Numbered from the stretch's first letter, positions 21,481 to 32,465 are shown. The stretch is DNA of 64,000 nt from Desmodus rotundus (GCF_022682495.2 NC_071391.1:111149195-111213194); one strand, 5' to 3'. A program made the numbers and translations. The notes: generated by a model from the letters alone, not told the origin.

Positions 21481-23650
21481 GACAGAAAGTTGTTAGCAAT
21501 TATATTCTCTTAAAACTCTGAAATTTCTTACATGGTGTCTTACAAAGGGTTGGTGCTAAGCAAATTAGAAATATGTATAGATATGTAGATATAATTATGT
21601 ATTATATATGATTAGTATTCTACAACAAAGTGATTAGTATTCTAGCTGTTTGACATGATTTTGTCCTATGGGTCTTTGGGGGCAAGGCTACTTTTGTGCA
21701 GAGGTGGAGTTGAAGTATAGCTGTATCTCTACCAATGGTAGAGCAATATTTTTGCCTTCCTTCTTTCTACACTTATTCTCTTCCTTCCATGTTCAAAGTC
21801 TCTCCTAAGCCAGAAGAGGATGGAGATCAAAGGTTTTGATTGCATGTAGAGGATTAAGATGCACACACACTTGGGGGAAGAAACATAAAATTAGTAAATG
21901 ACGTCTATCAAGTCTGTCTCTGAAAATAGTGGGAGGTGGGAGTAGATAAGCTTGAGGACTCTAGATCCCAAAAGGAAATGAGTTTAGTAAAATGGCCCTT
22001 CTGAGAGATGGTCAGAACCCTGACTGGGACAAACAGGCAGGCCATACTAGAAAATAGCAGAGATCCTTCTGATTGACACTCATAGAGCAAAGGAAAATGA
22101 GGACATTTGCTAGGCGAGAATGGGAAGAGGAACTAGACAGTGTGGGACTGGTAGGCACTTCCTGCATGCCTGGGGGACCCCCAAAGAGGGCTCCTTGCAC
22201 ATTCAGAACCAAGGCTTTCCTTCCTTTCCAAATCAAATTGACCTCTCTTGGTCTTTGCCAAAGCCCATGAGGCCCACCTCTTCCTGCCCTCTCCAGCATC
22301 ACCACCACCCAGTCTACATCTTGGCACTTCTCCTTCCTCTTGTACTACCCTCCTAAAGGCCAGCACTGCCTGGCAAGCAAAGACACAGGTCTGGGTAACT
22401 TTCAGTATTATCACGGGGAGGAAACTGAGAAAAATGATACTTTGTTTTTAATTATCTGGACACTCGAAATAACTAAAGAAATATTTTAATTATTTTTAAA
22501 CTAGCGAGCCTTCATCTGGAGTTGCTAATTGCATTCTTAGCCCCTTTGTGTTGTCTTATATTTTCCATGAGCAAAGCTGATCAAGCCCAGGAGACCACCA
22601 CTACCTGACCAGGAGGCAAGCACGGCCCACCTCGGGCCTAGGTGAGTCGGGGGCCTCCCTTCAGCCCTTCTCACTGAAAATATATGGAATTTGCCCCATA
22701 ATAGTACCATCTCTTGGGCATTTGATCAGACTTGGAACCAGTGAAAACTTTATGAGGCAAATGGCATATTTTCCAGCATGGCAGTTAAAAACTACACTAA
22801 GTAGAAAGCAGGCCAAAACCCTGGAACACATGTCTCACATCGTCCCAAATATTCCTCACTATGTGACTCCCATAAACACCATCTGCTGTGTTAATTTGTA
22901 AAGAATTACAAGGTTCTTATAATTACACTTTGCTCTCTGTAGCGTACACTGTGTCTATTAAGGGGGAGGGTTGAGAATGCGTATTGCATCCCGACACTGA
23001 TAGTTTTCCTTGCTATGCTGGGATCTTACTGCAAGTTCACTAGGTCTGTGTGGAATTTTAGGTGACTTGTATTCTCTCCAGACCACCTGTAGAAAACAAA
23101 TTCCAAATAAAACACACACAACTCAGACTCTGCCTAGATGATCATCTTAGCATTGTATACATTCTCAAGTTGCCTGCACCTCGCCCACTTCACTGGATCC
23201 TCTTGACAATGCAAAGTCCTTGGCTATCAGTCAAAGAGGGTGAATAGCCAAAACTGGGAGAATGTCTCAGGTGAGACTTAAGTCTCCATTGCTGGCTCTT
23301 TAGAGCCCTTGGGCGGTAGCTGGGAGTGTTCCTCAGTTGAGCACCCTTGTCCACTCACAAAGTCGGAAAGCAGCATCTTGTTCTCAGACACATCTCTGAT
23401 GAGCCAGGGCTATGAGGACAGGCTGCCAATGTCAACTTTTTGGTGAATTAAACATCTAACAGGTTGTTGGTTAAATGGTGATAAATGGTGGCTAGAAATG
23501 AGAAAGTATACAGGAGATGCTGAGGCTCAGTAATTCTAAACTAAAAACTGTCAATGTGAGATAGTTGTTACATGTGCAGCTTCCTGGTCCCTCCATCCAG
23601 AGATTCCATTCAGTGGCTCTGATGTAGGCTGGCAATATTCATTTTTAATT
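21481..23650. other. Unique sequence, no gene seen
   Basis: About 2.2 kb. A short AT-rich piece at 21580-21650 repeats 'gattagtattcta' twice, 20 bp apart. Several overlapping frames lie at 22073-22451 on both strands, but none resembles a known protein. The stretch 22480-22640 is repeat-free and could be conserved non-coding DNA. Confidence 0.4.
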
Positions 23651-23867
23651 TTATTTATTTAATTTATTGGGGTGACATTGGTTAATAAAAGTATATAGGT
23701 TTCAGGTGTATAATTCTATAACACATCATCTGATTATTGAATTATGTGTTCACCACCCCAAGTCAAGTCTCCTTCCATTACCATTTAACCCCCCGCCTTT
23801 ACTCTCTTACCTTCTTCCAGGCCCCTTTTACACTGGTAATCACCATACCTATAGCAGTAACTAAAAC
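23651..23867 (-). mobile_element. L1 3' end, minus strand
   Basis: The plus strand holds 'ttattggggtgacattggtt' and 'tcaccaccccaagtcaagtc', the reverse complement of the bat L1 3' untranslated region that ends in 'aaccaatgtcaccccaataa'. Similar T-rich words ('ttcattttt') flank both sides and may be the target duplication. No coding sequence remains. Confidence 0.88.
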
Positions 23868-24154
23868 TCTTCATTTTTTAAATGAGCATTTTCTAAATTA
23901 CAGTCAAGTTATGAAAATACAGGATAGTTCATTGTGCCCAACCTGACTACTCATTCAATTAATCAAAATTTTTCCATCTGTAGCCCAGGATCTACATTTT
24001 CAGGTATTCATGAAGTTCTATTATTAGTAGAGTTTAGGAACAATAAATTTTGCAGGGATTTCAAGGTAGTAAGCCTAAAATAGGATCAACATCCACAATT
24101 AAGGCAATTGAGCTTAACTCTGATGAATTAGACACTCTATATCAAAACATAAAA

Positions 24155-24236
24155 TTCTAAACCAAACCACTTAATTAGAAGAGAAAAACATAAGTTTCTA
24201 AACCAAACCACTTAATTAGAAGAGAAATCAAAACAA
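24155..24236 (+). repeat. 41-bp tandem duplication
   Basis: The unit starting 'ttctaaaccaaaccacttaa' at 24155 recurs at 24196. The first 32 bases are identical in both copies, and the second copy then diverges. No transposon is involved. Confidence 0.9.
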
Positions 24237-24470
24237 TATAAAACGGGCACAGACTACAGATCATTTCACAGGAAGTCCCTGCACAAAGAAGAAGAAGAAA
24301 AAAAAACAGTTTCCCAAGTTTTTTGCCTGTCGTTGTCACATCTAATCCAAAGACATCAAAAGTAAGGTTAATTAGAAGCTATGGACAAAGAAAAATAGTA
24401 GATTGTTGATCTTACTAAACCATAGAGAACTTAAGAAATTTTGATTAAATTAACATGTGGCAAGATCACA

Positions 24471-24492
24471 CAGACACACACACACACACACA
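24471..24492 (+). repeat. (CA)n microsatellite
   Basis: About ten CA units with one interruption. Confidence 0.9.
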
Positions 24493-25794
24493 GGAGAAGA
24501 AGGATCCTGATACAGACAGTGTTTTAGAGCTTCTGCTGGTAAACTCTGCTGGCTTCCCAATATTTTCTGAAAACTCGTCCCCAAATTCCTCTTCCTATTG
24601 TCCCAACCTCTCTGCTCCCTTGTAATGAACTCCCAGTCCCGAGGGAAGAGTTTCTCTGAGTACCCCATAACAATCTCCTTTATGCCAAGTCTGCCTCCTT
24701 TTCCCTATCCTGAAACATCCTCTCCAGCCCAGAGCAAGCCCTGCCTCTCCCTGACCCCAGATGCCACACAGAATTCTCCCCTCTCCCAACCACAGTAGCA
24801 ATGATCACAGTCTTCTGATGTCTGGCCCCAGCATTACCCCTTACACAAATCCCTGCATAACCTTCTGTGAGCAAGCTGGCACCAAGTCTTGTCCCACACC
24901 CCTCAGAGTAAAGCATTTGGCTCGTAGCTGCCTCCTGACTCCCATGCTCGGATGAAAAAGGCAGGAGTAGGGTTAAAGGTTGTAGCTGAATCTTTTCTGT
25001 TCACTCAGAATAGGTTGAACTGAATGAATTACTGTTGCTTCCATTTTTTTTAATCAATCTTATGAAAAACTTGATTTTCAACACTGATTTTAAAAAAAAA
25101 CCAACCTATTGGAATAGGTTAGCAGTAACCCCAAAATTGTTTAGTGATGCATCTGTCAATTGCGTATATAACAGTAAAATAAAAATGCAATCAGGTTTTC
25201 CATTTGAATGTATGTGTGTATGTGTGTGCACTGCAAGTTATCTACCATTATATTTTAACTGTAAGGGGACTCTCTACACTAGTAGTTCATGAGCGGAAGA
25301 CCACATCTCCCTGCATTAAGTACAATGCCCCCAAAAGGAGTTTTCTTTGTATACAATAAAGCCTTGAGGTTAGTAATGGGATCACTGTCACTCCCACAGG
25401 ATAACAAGAATCAAAGAATGTGATTGCCAAGCTTCCCTGGACGAGTGGACCACAGACTACTGAGGAAGATGAATTCCCAAATCATAGTCCTTCCAGAACC
25501 CAACAGAGACCTGCTTATGTGCATCCATTGCTACTGATTTGGCCATGTGCAGCTCAGAGAATGCAGAGTACCAGCTCTACGAATCACCTTAGTCTTCCAA
25601 GGATTCAGGATTCTAAAAATTAGGGTGAGAGGAGAGGGATGTTTTGATAAAGAAATCAGTGTTATCTCACTCTTATGTAAAATGAAAAATGCAAATGTAA
25701 TTAATAGGCCACAACCCTGCCCACCCTTCCTTTAAGCTCCCTCCCATGTCTTCCTTCCTTCAAAGAATTTATAACATTATGGACACAACAGTGA

Positions 25795-25990
25795 TAAGTT
25801 ACATCTTGGCTCTGAAACCTACTAGCTGTGTAACCCTTGGCGATTCACCTAACATCAGTACTAGCTGTGTAACCCTTGGCGATTCACCTAACATCAGTAA
25901 GTCTCAGTCCTCATCTGTAGACTAGTGAAAATAATGCCAAACTCAGGACTGTGATGAGATAATGCATGCAAAATGTCTGTCTCTGAGTCT
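25795..25990 (+). mobile_element. MIR SINE with an internal 39-bp tandem duplication
   Basis: The MIR words 'ctactagctgtgtaaccctt', 'ctcatctgtag' and 'ctgtgatgagataatgcatg' are in consensus order. Bases 25821-25859 are repeated exactly at 25860-25898. The duplicated part is the MIR segment around 'tagctgtgtaaccctt'. The two copies are identical, so the duplication is far younger than the MIR itself. Confidence 0.9.
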
Positions 25991-26443
25991 AGTATGCAAA
26001 TGGTATCCAAGAAACAGATTCCTCTTCTTTTTCTCTTGACTGTAAACTTCTAAGGAGAGGCAGAGTGCCCAGCATCTAAACCATGAATGGATGTAAGATG
26101 GGGGGTGTTGAATGTCTAGGGAGAATATCTTGTTTTATAGGCTAGGTCTAAATTTTCATAGACTTGCCATTTGCAAATCTTTTAATATCTGAGTGGCATT
26201 TAGCATTCATGAAATTTTCATCACTTTAAAGTCCATTTATGACACAATTAAAATATAAGACAAATCGAAAAGGAGAGCTAGACATGGGCTCTGAAATTGC
26301 ACTAATGAGGTGGTGAAGAATTCAAACCCTGACAACTGAGGTTTCTTGCGCTAGTGAGGGACAGGGAGCTGTACTGAAACTATTTGTAATATTTTGCTAC
26401 CTTTCCTACAATTATTCCCAATTCTAGGGTAGATATATATATA
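25991..26443. other. Unique sequence
   Basis: AT-rich sequence between the MIR and the mariner; no element recognised. A short TA run lies at 26431-26443, next to the left mariner end. Confidence 0.4.
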
Positions 26444-27204
26444 CATGTTTTTTTCCAGAAAGTATCCAGTTATGTAATATGAAAGATAGAGGTATTTATT
26501 GAAGAAGATACAAGATACAAAAACATTGTACATAGGACAATGACACCTCAGTCCCCTTCAAAGAAGGTGCCTTGGGATCCCACACAATTCTCTCAAGAAT
26601 TATTAGCAACTGCAGCACAATGTTCCTTCTGCTCAGGTAGTAGAAGCCACAGAACAAATTTTGCCATGACAAGTTTCATGCCAAGATCCTGCATCAAAAT
26701 CTCAGACACAGTAGTTTTTCGAATGCCCAGATCAGCCTCTAGTTCACACACTGTCAGTTGCCAATCTTTGCTAATTGCAGCCCGTACACGTTCAACATTC
26801 TCAGGTGTTCTGCTTGTTGCAGGCCCCCCAGAATGTGGATCCCTTTCAATAGTTCCCGACCACCTTTGAAGCATTTGTGCCACACTGATTCATGCTGCAC
26901 TCATTGCATCACCCCTGAAAGCCTTGTGAATCATCCAAAAACTTTCCACGGAGGAATGTTCAAGCTTAACGCAATTTGATACAGATTTGTTGCTCTATTC
27001 GCTCAGCAATGTTGAATGCAATGTCCACAGTGTACATGCTCCTCAATGGTGTTTACCACCCCCATTAACTAGTACAGTGAAGTCATCATGTTCACACATG
27101 CACGTTCCAGTCCACTCTCCCTGGCTGCCAGGTTACATCAATGTCGTGCAAACCTTTCTCATTATATTAACAATGGCTGGGCTTTTTCTGGACAGACCTC
27201 ATCT
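26444..27204 (-). mobile_element. Internally deleted mariner transposon, minus strand
   Basis: The ends are matching inverted repeats: 'tccagaaagtatccag' near 26455 and, on the minus strand at the right end, 'tccagaaaaagcccag' ending near 27192. The left end lies in a TA run, the target type of mariner. The middle encodes part of a transposase (see the next entry). At about 760 bp it is well short of the 1.3 kb typical of a full element. It cannot make a working enzyme. Confidence 0.88.
26540..26960 (-). pseudogene. Mariner transposase remnant, catalytic domain deleted
   Basis: On the minus strand, 26883-26593 reads as a 96-residue frame containing TSRTPENVERVRAAI, LTVCELEADLGI and a closing LLPEQKEHCAAVAN. 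These are the paired helix-turn-helix DNA-binding region and linker of mariner transposases, which bind the inverted repeats. Upstream, around 26930, the N-terminal 'WMIHKAF' region is still visible but a stop codon interrupts it. After VANN the frame stops, and within 40 bases the sequence reads like the C-terminal end of the enzyme (GTFFEGD, near 26560-26580). The catalytic DD34D core between these is gone. The gene is therefore a relic with a binding domain only. Confidence 0.85.
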
Positions 27205-27270
27205 CTCTCTCTCTCTCTCTTTCTCTCTGTCTCTGTCTCTCCTTCTCTCTCTCCATATATATATATATCC
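27205..27270 (+). repeat. (TC)n and (TA)n low-complexity tract
   Basis: A run of TC units with minor interruptions is followed by a short TA run and C-rich sequence. It adjoins the right end of the mariner. Confidence 0.9.
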
Positions 27271-27479
27271 TCCCCCACCCAAATCAGGCAAACTTATCAG
27301 CCAGTGACAAATTCAAAACAGACTGCTAAAGACAGTTAGTAAAATTTGGAATATGCCACTAAATTTAGAGTTTGATGGCATAAAAAGGAGAATCTGACAT
27401 CTCCCAAATTCTATGTGTCATGCAAGTGTCTTAAGAACAAATCCCGTGTTCATGGACAGGAAGAATTAACATCATTAAA

Positions 27480-28750
27480 ATGTCCAAACCACCCAAGGCA
27501 AACCTCAATGCAATTCCTATCAAGATTCCAACCGTATATTTCACAGAATTAGAACAAATACTCCCAAAATGTACATGGAACAACAGAAAGCCCTGCAGAG
27601 CAATAGCAGTGATCCTGAGAAGGAAGAAAACATTTGGAGAAATCATGCTGCCTAATATCAAACTATATTATAAGGCCACAGTAATCAAAACACCCTGGTG
27701 TTGGCATAAAAACAGACACATAGATCAATGGAACAGAATAGAGAGCCCAGAAATAAATCCACAACTTTATAGTCAATTAATATTCAACACAGAAAGCAAG
27801 CACATACAATGGGCTAAAGATAGTTTATGCAATAAATGGTGTGAGGAAAATTGGACAGATACATGCAGAAAAATGAAACTAGACCACCTTCTTTCAAAAC
27901 ACACAAGTAAATTCAAAATGGGTCAAAGACTTAAACATTGGTCCCAAAACCATAAAAATCCTAGAAGTACATATAGACAGCAAAATCTCAGACAATTTTA
28001 ACAGATACAGCTCCCCAGGCAGGGAAAACAAAAGAAAAAAAAATGAACAAATGGGATTACATCAAACTAAAAAGCTTTTGCCCAGCAAAAGGAAATCATC
28101 AACAAAATAAAAAGATAAGCCACAGAATGGGAAAACATACTCACCAATACATTGAATAAGGGGTTAATATCCAAAATTTATAAAGAACTTATAAAACTCA
28201 ACACCAAAAAATCAAACGATCTAATTAAAAAATGGGCAAAGGACATGAAAAGACACTTCTCCAAAAAGGACATATAGATGGCTAATAGACATATGAAAAG
28301 ATGCTCAACATCACTAATCATCAGAGAAATGTAAATTGAAACTACAATGAGATATCATGTCACACCTGTCAGAATGGCTGTCATCCATAAACCAACAAAG
28401 GACAAGTGCTGGTGAGGATGTGGAGAAAGGGGAACTCTTTTGCACTGTTGGTGGGAATGCAGACTGGTGCAGCCACTGTGGAAAGCAATTTGGAATTTCC
28501 TCAGAAAACTAAAAATGGATCTGCCTTTTGACCCAGCGATTCCACTTCGGGGAATATATTTGAAGGAACCCAAAACACTAATTCGAAAGAGCATAAGCAC
28601 CCCTATGTTCATAGCAGCATTATTTACAATTGCCAGGATACGGAAGCAGCACAAGTATCCATCAATAGATGAGTAGATAAAACAAGTATGGGATATTTAC
28701 ACAAAGGAATACCACTCAGCCTTAAAAATGAAGAAAATTTTACCCTTTGC
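27480..28750 (+). pseudogene. L1 ORF2 C-terminal fragment
   Basis: The frame at 27480-28001 begins downstream of the reverse transcriptase active site and includes [27 protein letters not shown] and [14 protein letters not shown], hallmarks of the L1 ORF2 thumb and C-terminal region. After a frameshift near 27900 the sequence continues, and at 28440-28676 it reads [13 protein letters not shown] and FDPAIPL, the cysteine-containing C-terminal segment. ORF2 normally nicks target DNA and reverse transcribes L1 RNA. This piece lacks both the endonuclease and the reverse transcriptase core, so it is inactive. Its frame at [12 protein letters not shown] is intact, unlike the two copies at 39.9 and 53.5 kb. 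Confidence 0.93.
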
Positions 28751-28903
28751 AACAGAATGGATGGTCCTAGAGAACATTATACTAAGTGAAAGAAGCCAGT
28801 CAGAGAAAGACAAAAACCATATGATTTCACTGATATGTGGAATCTAATGAACAACTGAACTAACAAGCAAAATAGAGACAGATTCAGAGAGCAGGATGAC
28901 AGC

Positions 28904-28930
28904 TATGGGGGGGGGAGGGGAGGGAGTGGA
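28904..28930 (+). other. G-quadruplex-prone run in L1 3' untranslated region
   Basis: Ten or so G bases followed by two more short G runs separated by single A bases. G-rich 3' untranslated tracts that can fold into quadruplexes are a known feature of mammalian L1. Confidence 0.6.
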
Positions 28931-29052
28931 GGAAGTGAGCAAAAAGAAAAAAGGACTCATGGACATGGACAACAAGGTAGTGATTGTGGGGCGTGGTAAG
29001 TTATAAGGGAACTAAATGCTAATAGAAAAAATATAATAAAAAAAGAACAAAT

Positions 29053-29485
29053 ATATAAAAGAAGAAATCCATACCTAAAATAGACCATCAAGTAACCTAT
29101 ACTTTCAACATTCTTTTGGTTTATGTTTACTTTTTAAACCCAAATTAACCTGCTTTCTAAATCTAAACAAAATGTTTAAAAAGTAGAACCTGTGTATAAG
29201 CTTGTAAATTCTCTAATCTTAGCGCGTTCAATGAAAATTTGTAGAAAAAGGATTATATGGTGAGGTTTAGCATTACAGTGTGAGGCAATTCCTATCCTCT
29301 AAATTCACCCTATTACTACTAATAATTTGAAATCATTCTAACTAAAATATGTACAGCATTTAAGTATTTTTCTATGTATTATTTCATTTTAATCCTTAGA
29401 ACAACCTGTAACTTGGGTAGTATTTATAATCTCTGTTGCAGATATGAAAGGTCCAAATGGTAGAGATCATGCATACAGAATATGG
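29053..29485 (-). other. Unique sequence and a MIR-like relic (29345-29455)
   Basis: The first 290 bp hold nothing recognised. At 29345-29455, 'tattatttcattttaatcct' and 'agaacaacctgtaacttggg' resemble the reverse complement of MIR, diverged. Confidence 0.45.
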
Positions 29486-29500
29486 GACATTCAAGATTTA

Positions 29501-29713
29501 TTTTTTAAAAGATGTTATTTATTTATTTTTAGAGAGAGGGGAATGGAGGGAGAAAGAGAGGGAGAGAAACAACAATGTGTGGTTGCCTCTTGCAAATCCC
29601 CTACTGGGGACCTGGCCCAAAACCCAGGCATGTGCCCTTACAAGAAACCGAACTGGCAACCCTTTGCTTCACAGGCCAGCAATCAATCCACTGAGTCATA
29701 CCAGCCAGGGCAA
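29501..29713 (-). mobile_element. VES SINE, minus strand, with perfect target duplication
   Basis: The plus strand shows the A/T-rich tail, 'gagagaaacaacaatgtgtg', 'ctactggggacctggccc' and the head end 'ataccagccagggc'. The 15-base sequence GACATTCAAGATTTA flanks it exactly at 29486-29500 and 29714-29728. The intact duplication suggests one of the younger insertions in the window. Confidence 0.97.
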
Positions 29714-29728
29714 GACATTCAAGATTTA

Positions 29729-30289
29729 AATGCAAACATATCCCAAAATAGCTGATGATGTTGCTATAGTCCTTGGAGTTTAATCTAACTCTAAATTAAT
29801 ATTGTGTGACATCTGCCCACAGGTATTCCTGGTTTTCTACGAATGTGTCAAGTCTTTAGAAATGAATTTTTCATGCATTTATTTGGCAATGTATCTTTCC
29901 AAGTTATTGAGTCTAGCTAGTAAGAAGCTAGGAAAACTTCCTGGCAAGTAGAATGGGGAAACTAAGACAGATAGTTAAACAGAGGGCTGAGCAATTTATA
30001 GCCAGCTAATAAGTCACGAAATCTTGTCTTCCTGAACCAAGAACACTTAGGAGCAAATGGTGCCAGTGCTGACCTGCCTCTGTTCTGGTCCCTCCCCTGT
30101 GACACTTTTTGAAAGTAAAACTGACTAAAGAATGACACTGATACCTTCTATACACTCATTTTGATGTATCAGCTTATCAAGGGACATACCAGGAAAAATG
30201 ACAAATATTCTGATTAAGACCTTCCCTAAAATTTCTACATTTAGAAAACATAAAAACCCTAAAAACAAAGGACTCAGTGCATGCTCTGC
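29729..30289. other. Unique sequence
   Basis: About 560 bp without a recognised element. Confidence 0.4.
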
Positions 30290-30725
30290 TTGAACACACA
30301 GGTTCTCACACCCCTCTCCACTCTCTTTTTAGGCATGTATCTTTGCTTTCTTTCTCCTAAGCCCTAAAGGTTTCTATGAGACTTGCAACGAGGGGAGTAG
30401 TGGGTAGCAGCAGCAACCCCTAGGCTAATCCCCTAAATTTGTCTCCAAGAGCCCTCCTTTTCCCTCTGTGACATTTTTTATGAGTCAACACAGCCCGGCA
30501 AGTCTCTCTTGGTCTGCCTCTGTGACTTTCTAAAGGGACCAAGGCAGCTCTGCCTAGGCTCATTCCTGTTGCTGTGATCTTTTCTTTCTTAAGCCCTTCC
30601 TCTGTTTCACTGTCCCCAGCTTTAATAAATGTACTCTCAAAATCACCTGGACTCATGCCTTGAATTATTTCCTGCACGAAGTCAAGAACCTATACATTCG
30701 AGACCATGCCAGGGCAGACCCACCT
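30290..30725 (+). mobile_element. LTR 1 of a cluster, ERV1-like, plus strand
   Basis: A poly(A) signal at about 30621 ('tttaataaatgtactc') is followed by 'actcatgccttgaattattt' and 'cctgcacgaagtcaagaacc', typical of the U5 part of a gammaretrovirus-like LTR. The left end is uncertain. No internal viral genes or primer-binding site follow. It is the first of three different LTRs in the same orientation. Confidence 0.6.
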
Positions 30726-31022
30726 CGGCCTGGTTCCAATCCCTTTTAGGTGATATGATGATGTCGAAAGTCAGAATACATTGATAAATACCTTGGAATT
30801 TAATTGCTCAAAGTCACTTTCGAACACAATCTCATCTCAGATTAACAAGTTGTTAGTGGTGTAACTGCACAGAAGCCTTATTTTCTTCAATGTGTCCTTT
30901 TACTTTGATCTTTTTCCTTTGACTCAAACTCGCATCACCTAGCACCCTCGCTCACCCAGCTCCCTCTCTCATGCTTAATCATTAAGCCTTAGGACAATAA
31001 GTTTCTGGTCAACATCTAGTAG
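30726..31022. other. Spacer between LTRs
   Basis: About 300 bp of unclassified sequence with faint MIR-like words ('aatctcatctcagattaaca'). Confidence 0.4.
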
Positions 31023-31464
31023 TGTTAGAAACAAAACCTTAGGTCTGTTGACACAGAGACAGTTTCATTCAAACTAGAGATAACATCTAGGCCTCAGTAG
31101 TGTTTCAGCTCCAGTAGGGCCCTTCTGACTGAAATCTTGCAAAACCAGATGAAGCAACACCATAGCTGACATCAGGACCAGATGCAGTGATCAACCACCT
31201 CCTAGCACTGACCAATCATTAGAGACCATGACCTTGACCAGAACCCTAACTCCCTTAGTCACCATGATTAATGATTTTTCCCTATATAACCCATCCCCTG
31301 GAAGCCAATGATTGGGGAGCCAGATCTTTAAGCATTAGGTATTTGTGACTCTGGGCATGACACCATTTCCTTAATAAATCCTTGTTTTCTTGGCTGCAAA
31401 TTCCTATCTGTGTCTTATCTGGCTTTGATGAGGACAGGCAAACAGACCTTTCAGTCTGGTAACA
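31023..31464 (+). mobile_element. LTR 2 of a cluster, plus strand
   Basis: The block opens TGTTAGAAAC and closes GGTAACA, giving TGTTA...TAACA inverted ends. It contains a TATA-like 'tccctatataaccc' at 31280-31293 and a poly(A) signal 'ccttaataaatccttg' at about 31372, about 90 bp apart, as in an LTR with promoter and U5. No matching flanking duplication and no internal retroviral sequence are seen, so it looks like a solo LTR. Confidence 0.75.
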
Positions 31465-31814
31465 CAATAGAGCAGATGTTACAGTTTCTGATATCTCCTT
31501 GGTTAAATGACAAAGAAACAGAGAATAAGAGGATATGATTTCTATTAGTGGAAAGAGCTGGTTAGTATTGAATATTTACCTGTTTTTTAAAACTGTACCA
31601 TTACAACACCCTAAAACTTTTCTTACACTACTGCCAAGTGGAATATAAAAGTGAAAAAGTCCAGTTAATCATAATGCTGGTTCTTTCCAAGCATAAAGCA
31701 ATTTTTAAACAGCTGAATACTCAACCGACTTTTTCAATTTGCATCTAGATATTTGATCATAGTGTAGTTGCTGGCAAAGAAAATCTAATAAAATTTTTTA
31801 AATCTTAAGATAAT
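31465..31814. other. Unique sequence
   Basis: About 350 bp of AT-rich DNA; nothing recognised. Confidence 0.4.
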
Positions 31815-31960
31815 AATAAGTGCTAACATTAAAAATATGTCTATTATGGTCCAGGTGACTTACATAGATTATCTCCCACCTCCACAATGACTTGAAACAA
31901 GGTACTTTCAGCTCCTTTTAATTGATGTGTAATGGAAGTTCCGAAGCCATAAGAAATATG
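31815..31960 (-). mobile_element. MIR-like relic, minus strand
   Basis: 'tctattatggtccaggtgac', 'acatagattatctcccacct' and 'acaaggtactttcagctcc' resemble the reverse complement of the MIR core and 5' part. The copy is strongly diverged. Confidence 0.5.
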
Positions 31961-32068
31961 CCTACATTCGTAAAACTAGTGTTAAAGAAAAACCCCAAAG
32001 CCCAAAATGGTATCACTTATGCTAAAAGCCCATGGTATCAAAACTAGATTCAATACCTAATCTAATTG

Positions 32069-32465
32069 CTGTTTTAACCTGTCCCAGAAACATAATGTTA
32101 ATCAACTAGCCTGGAATTTTCTGGTCAAAACCTATGAGGTAAGCTATCTTTTGAGCCTTGTTTCTCCCCCTTGCTACTCCCCACCCTCACCCTCACCTCA
32201 ATCCCCTCAACAACTGAAAGAAGAAGAAATCTACATGATACAGATCACACCAGTTCTCTTCCCCCCAAAATCTTGGCTTTTGTTAACAGATAATCTTGTC
32301 TTTTGTTAACAGCTCCCCTATTGCACCCTTTTCCCCATAAAAACCTTTCATTTGGTACAACCATTCAGAGCATCCTCCTACTTGCTAGATGGAATGTACC
32401 TGATGCATAGGTTGCTTAATCAAACCAATTAGGTCTTCAAATGTACTCAGTTGAATTTTTTTAAC
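32069..32465 (+). mobile_element. LTR 3 of a cluster, plus strand
   Basis: 'ctggaattttctggtcaaaa', a TATA-like 'ccccataaaaacctttc' and 'gatgcataggttgcttaatc' followed by 'aaccaattaggtcttc' match the plan of an ERV1 LTR with a degraded poly(A) region. The segment holds a 27-bp-spaced repeat of 'cttttgttaacag' at about 32277 and 32300. Ends are approximate. No internal viral sequence is seen. Confidence 0.6.

Larger units (their letters stand above)
23868..25794. other. Unique sequence with a tandem duplication and a CA repeat
   Basis: No gene recognised. It includes the 41-bp tandem duplication at 24155-24236, a (CA)n tract near 24471-24492, and TG-rich sequence at 25206-25228. Open frames at 24450-24955 overlap on both strands and look random. 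Confidence 0.4.
27443..29042 (+). mobile_element. 5'-truncated L1, plus strand, with 10-bp target duplication
   Basis: The insertion carries the C-terminal third of ORF2, a G-rich 3' untranslated region and an A-rich tail. The sequence AAGAACAAAT lies on both sides (27433-27442 and 29043-29052), a clean target duplication. The length is about 1.6 kb, against 6-7 kb for a full L1. It is an ordinary truncated retrotransposon copy and cannot move itself. Confidence 0.95.

Noticed and set aside
22012..22451. Cluster of overlapping open frames on both strands
   Set aside because: Six frames of 60-98 codons overlap on both strands with no known similarity and no splice pattern; typical of a locally less AT-rich stretch.
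27431..27661. Minus-strand open frame at the start of an L1
   Set aside because: It is the antisense of L1 ORF2, not a gene.
29444..29755. Open frames across 29444-29755
   Set aside because: They read through a VES SINE; no independent coding evidence.
30290..32465. A complete provirus between the LTRs
   Set aside because: The three LTRs differ from one another and no gag, pol or env words or primer-binding site lie between them.
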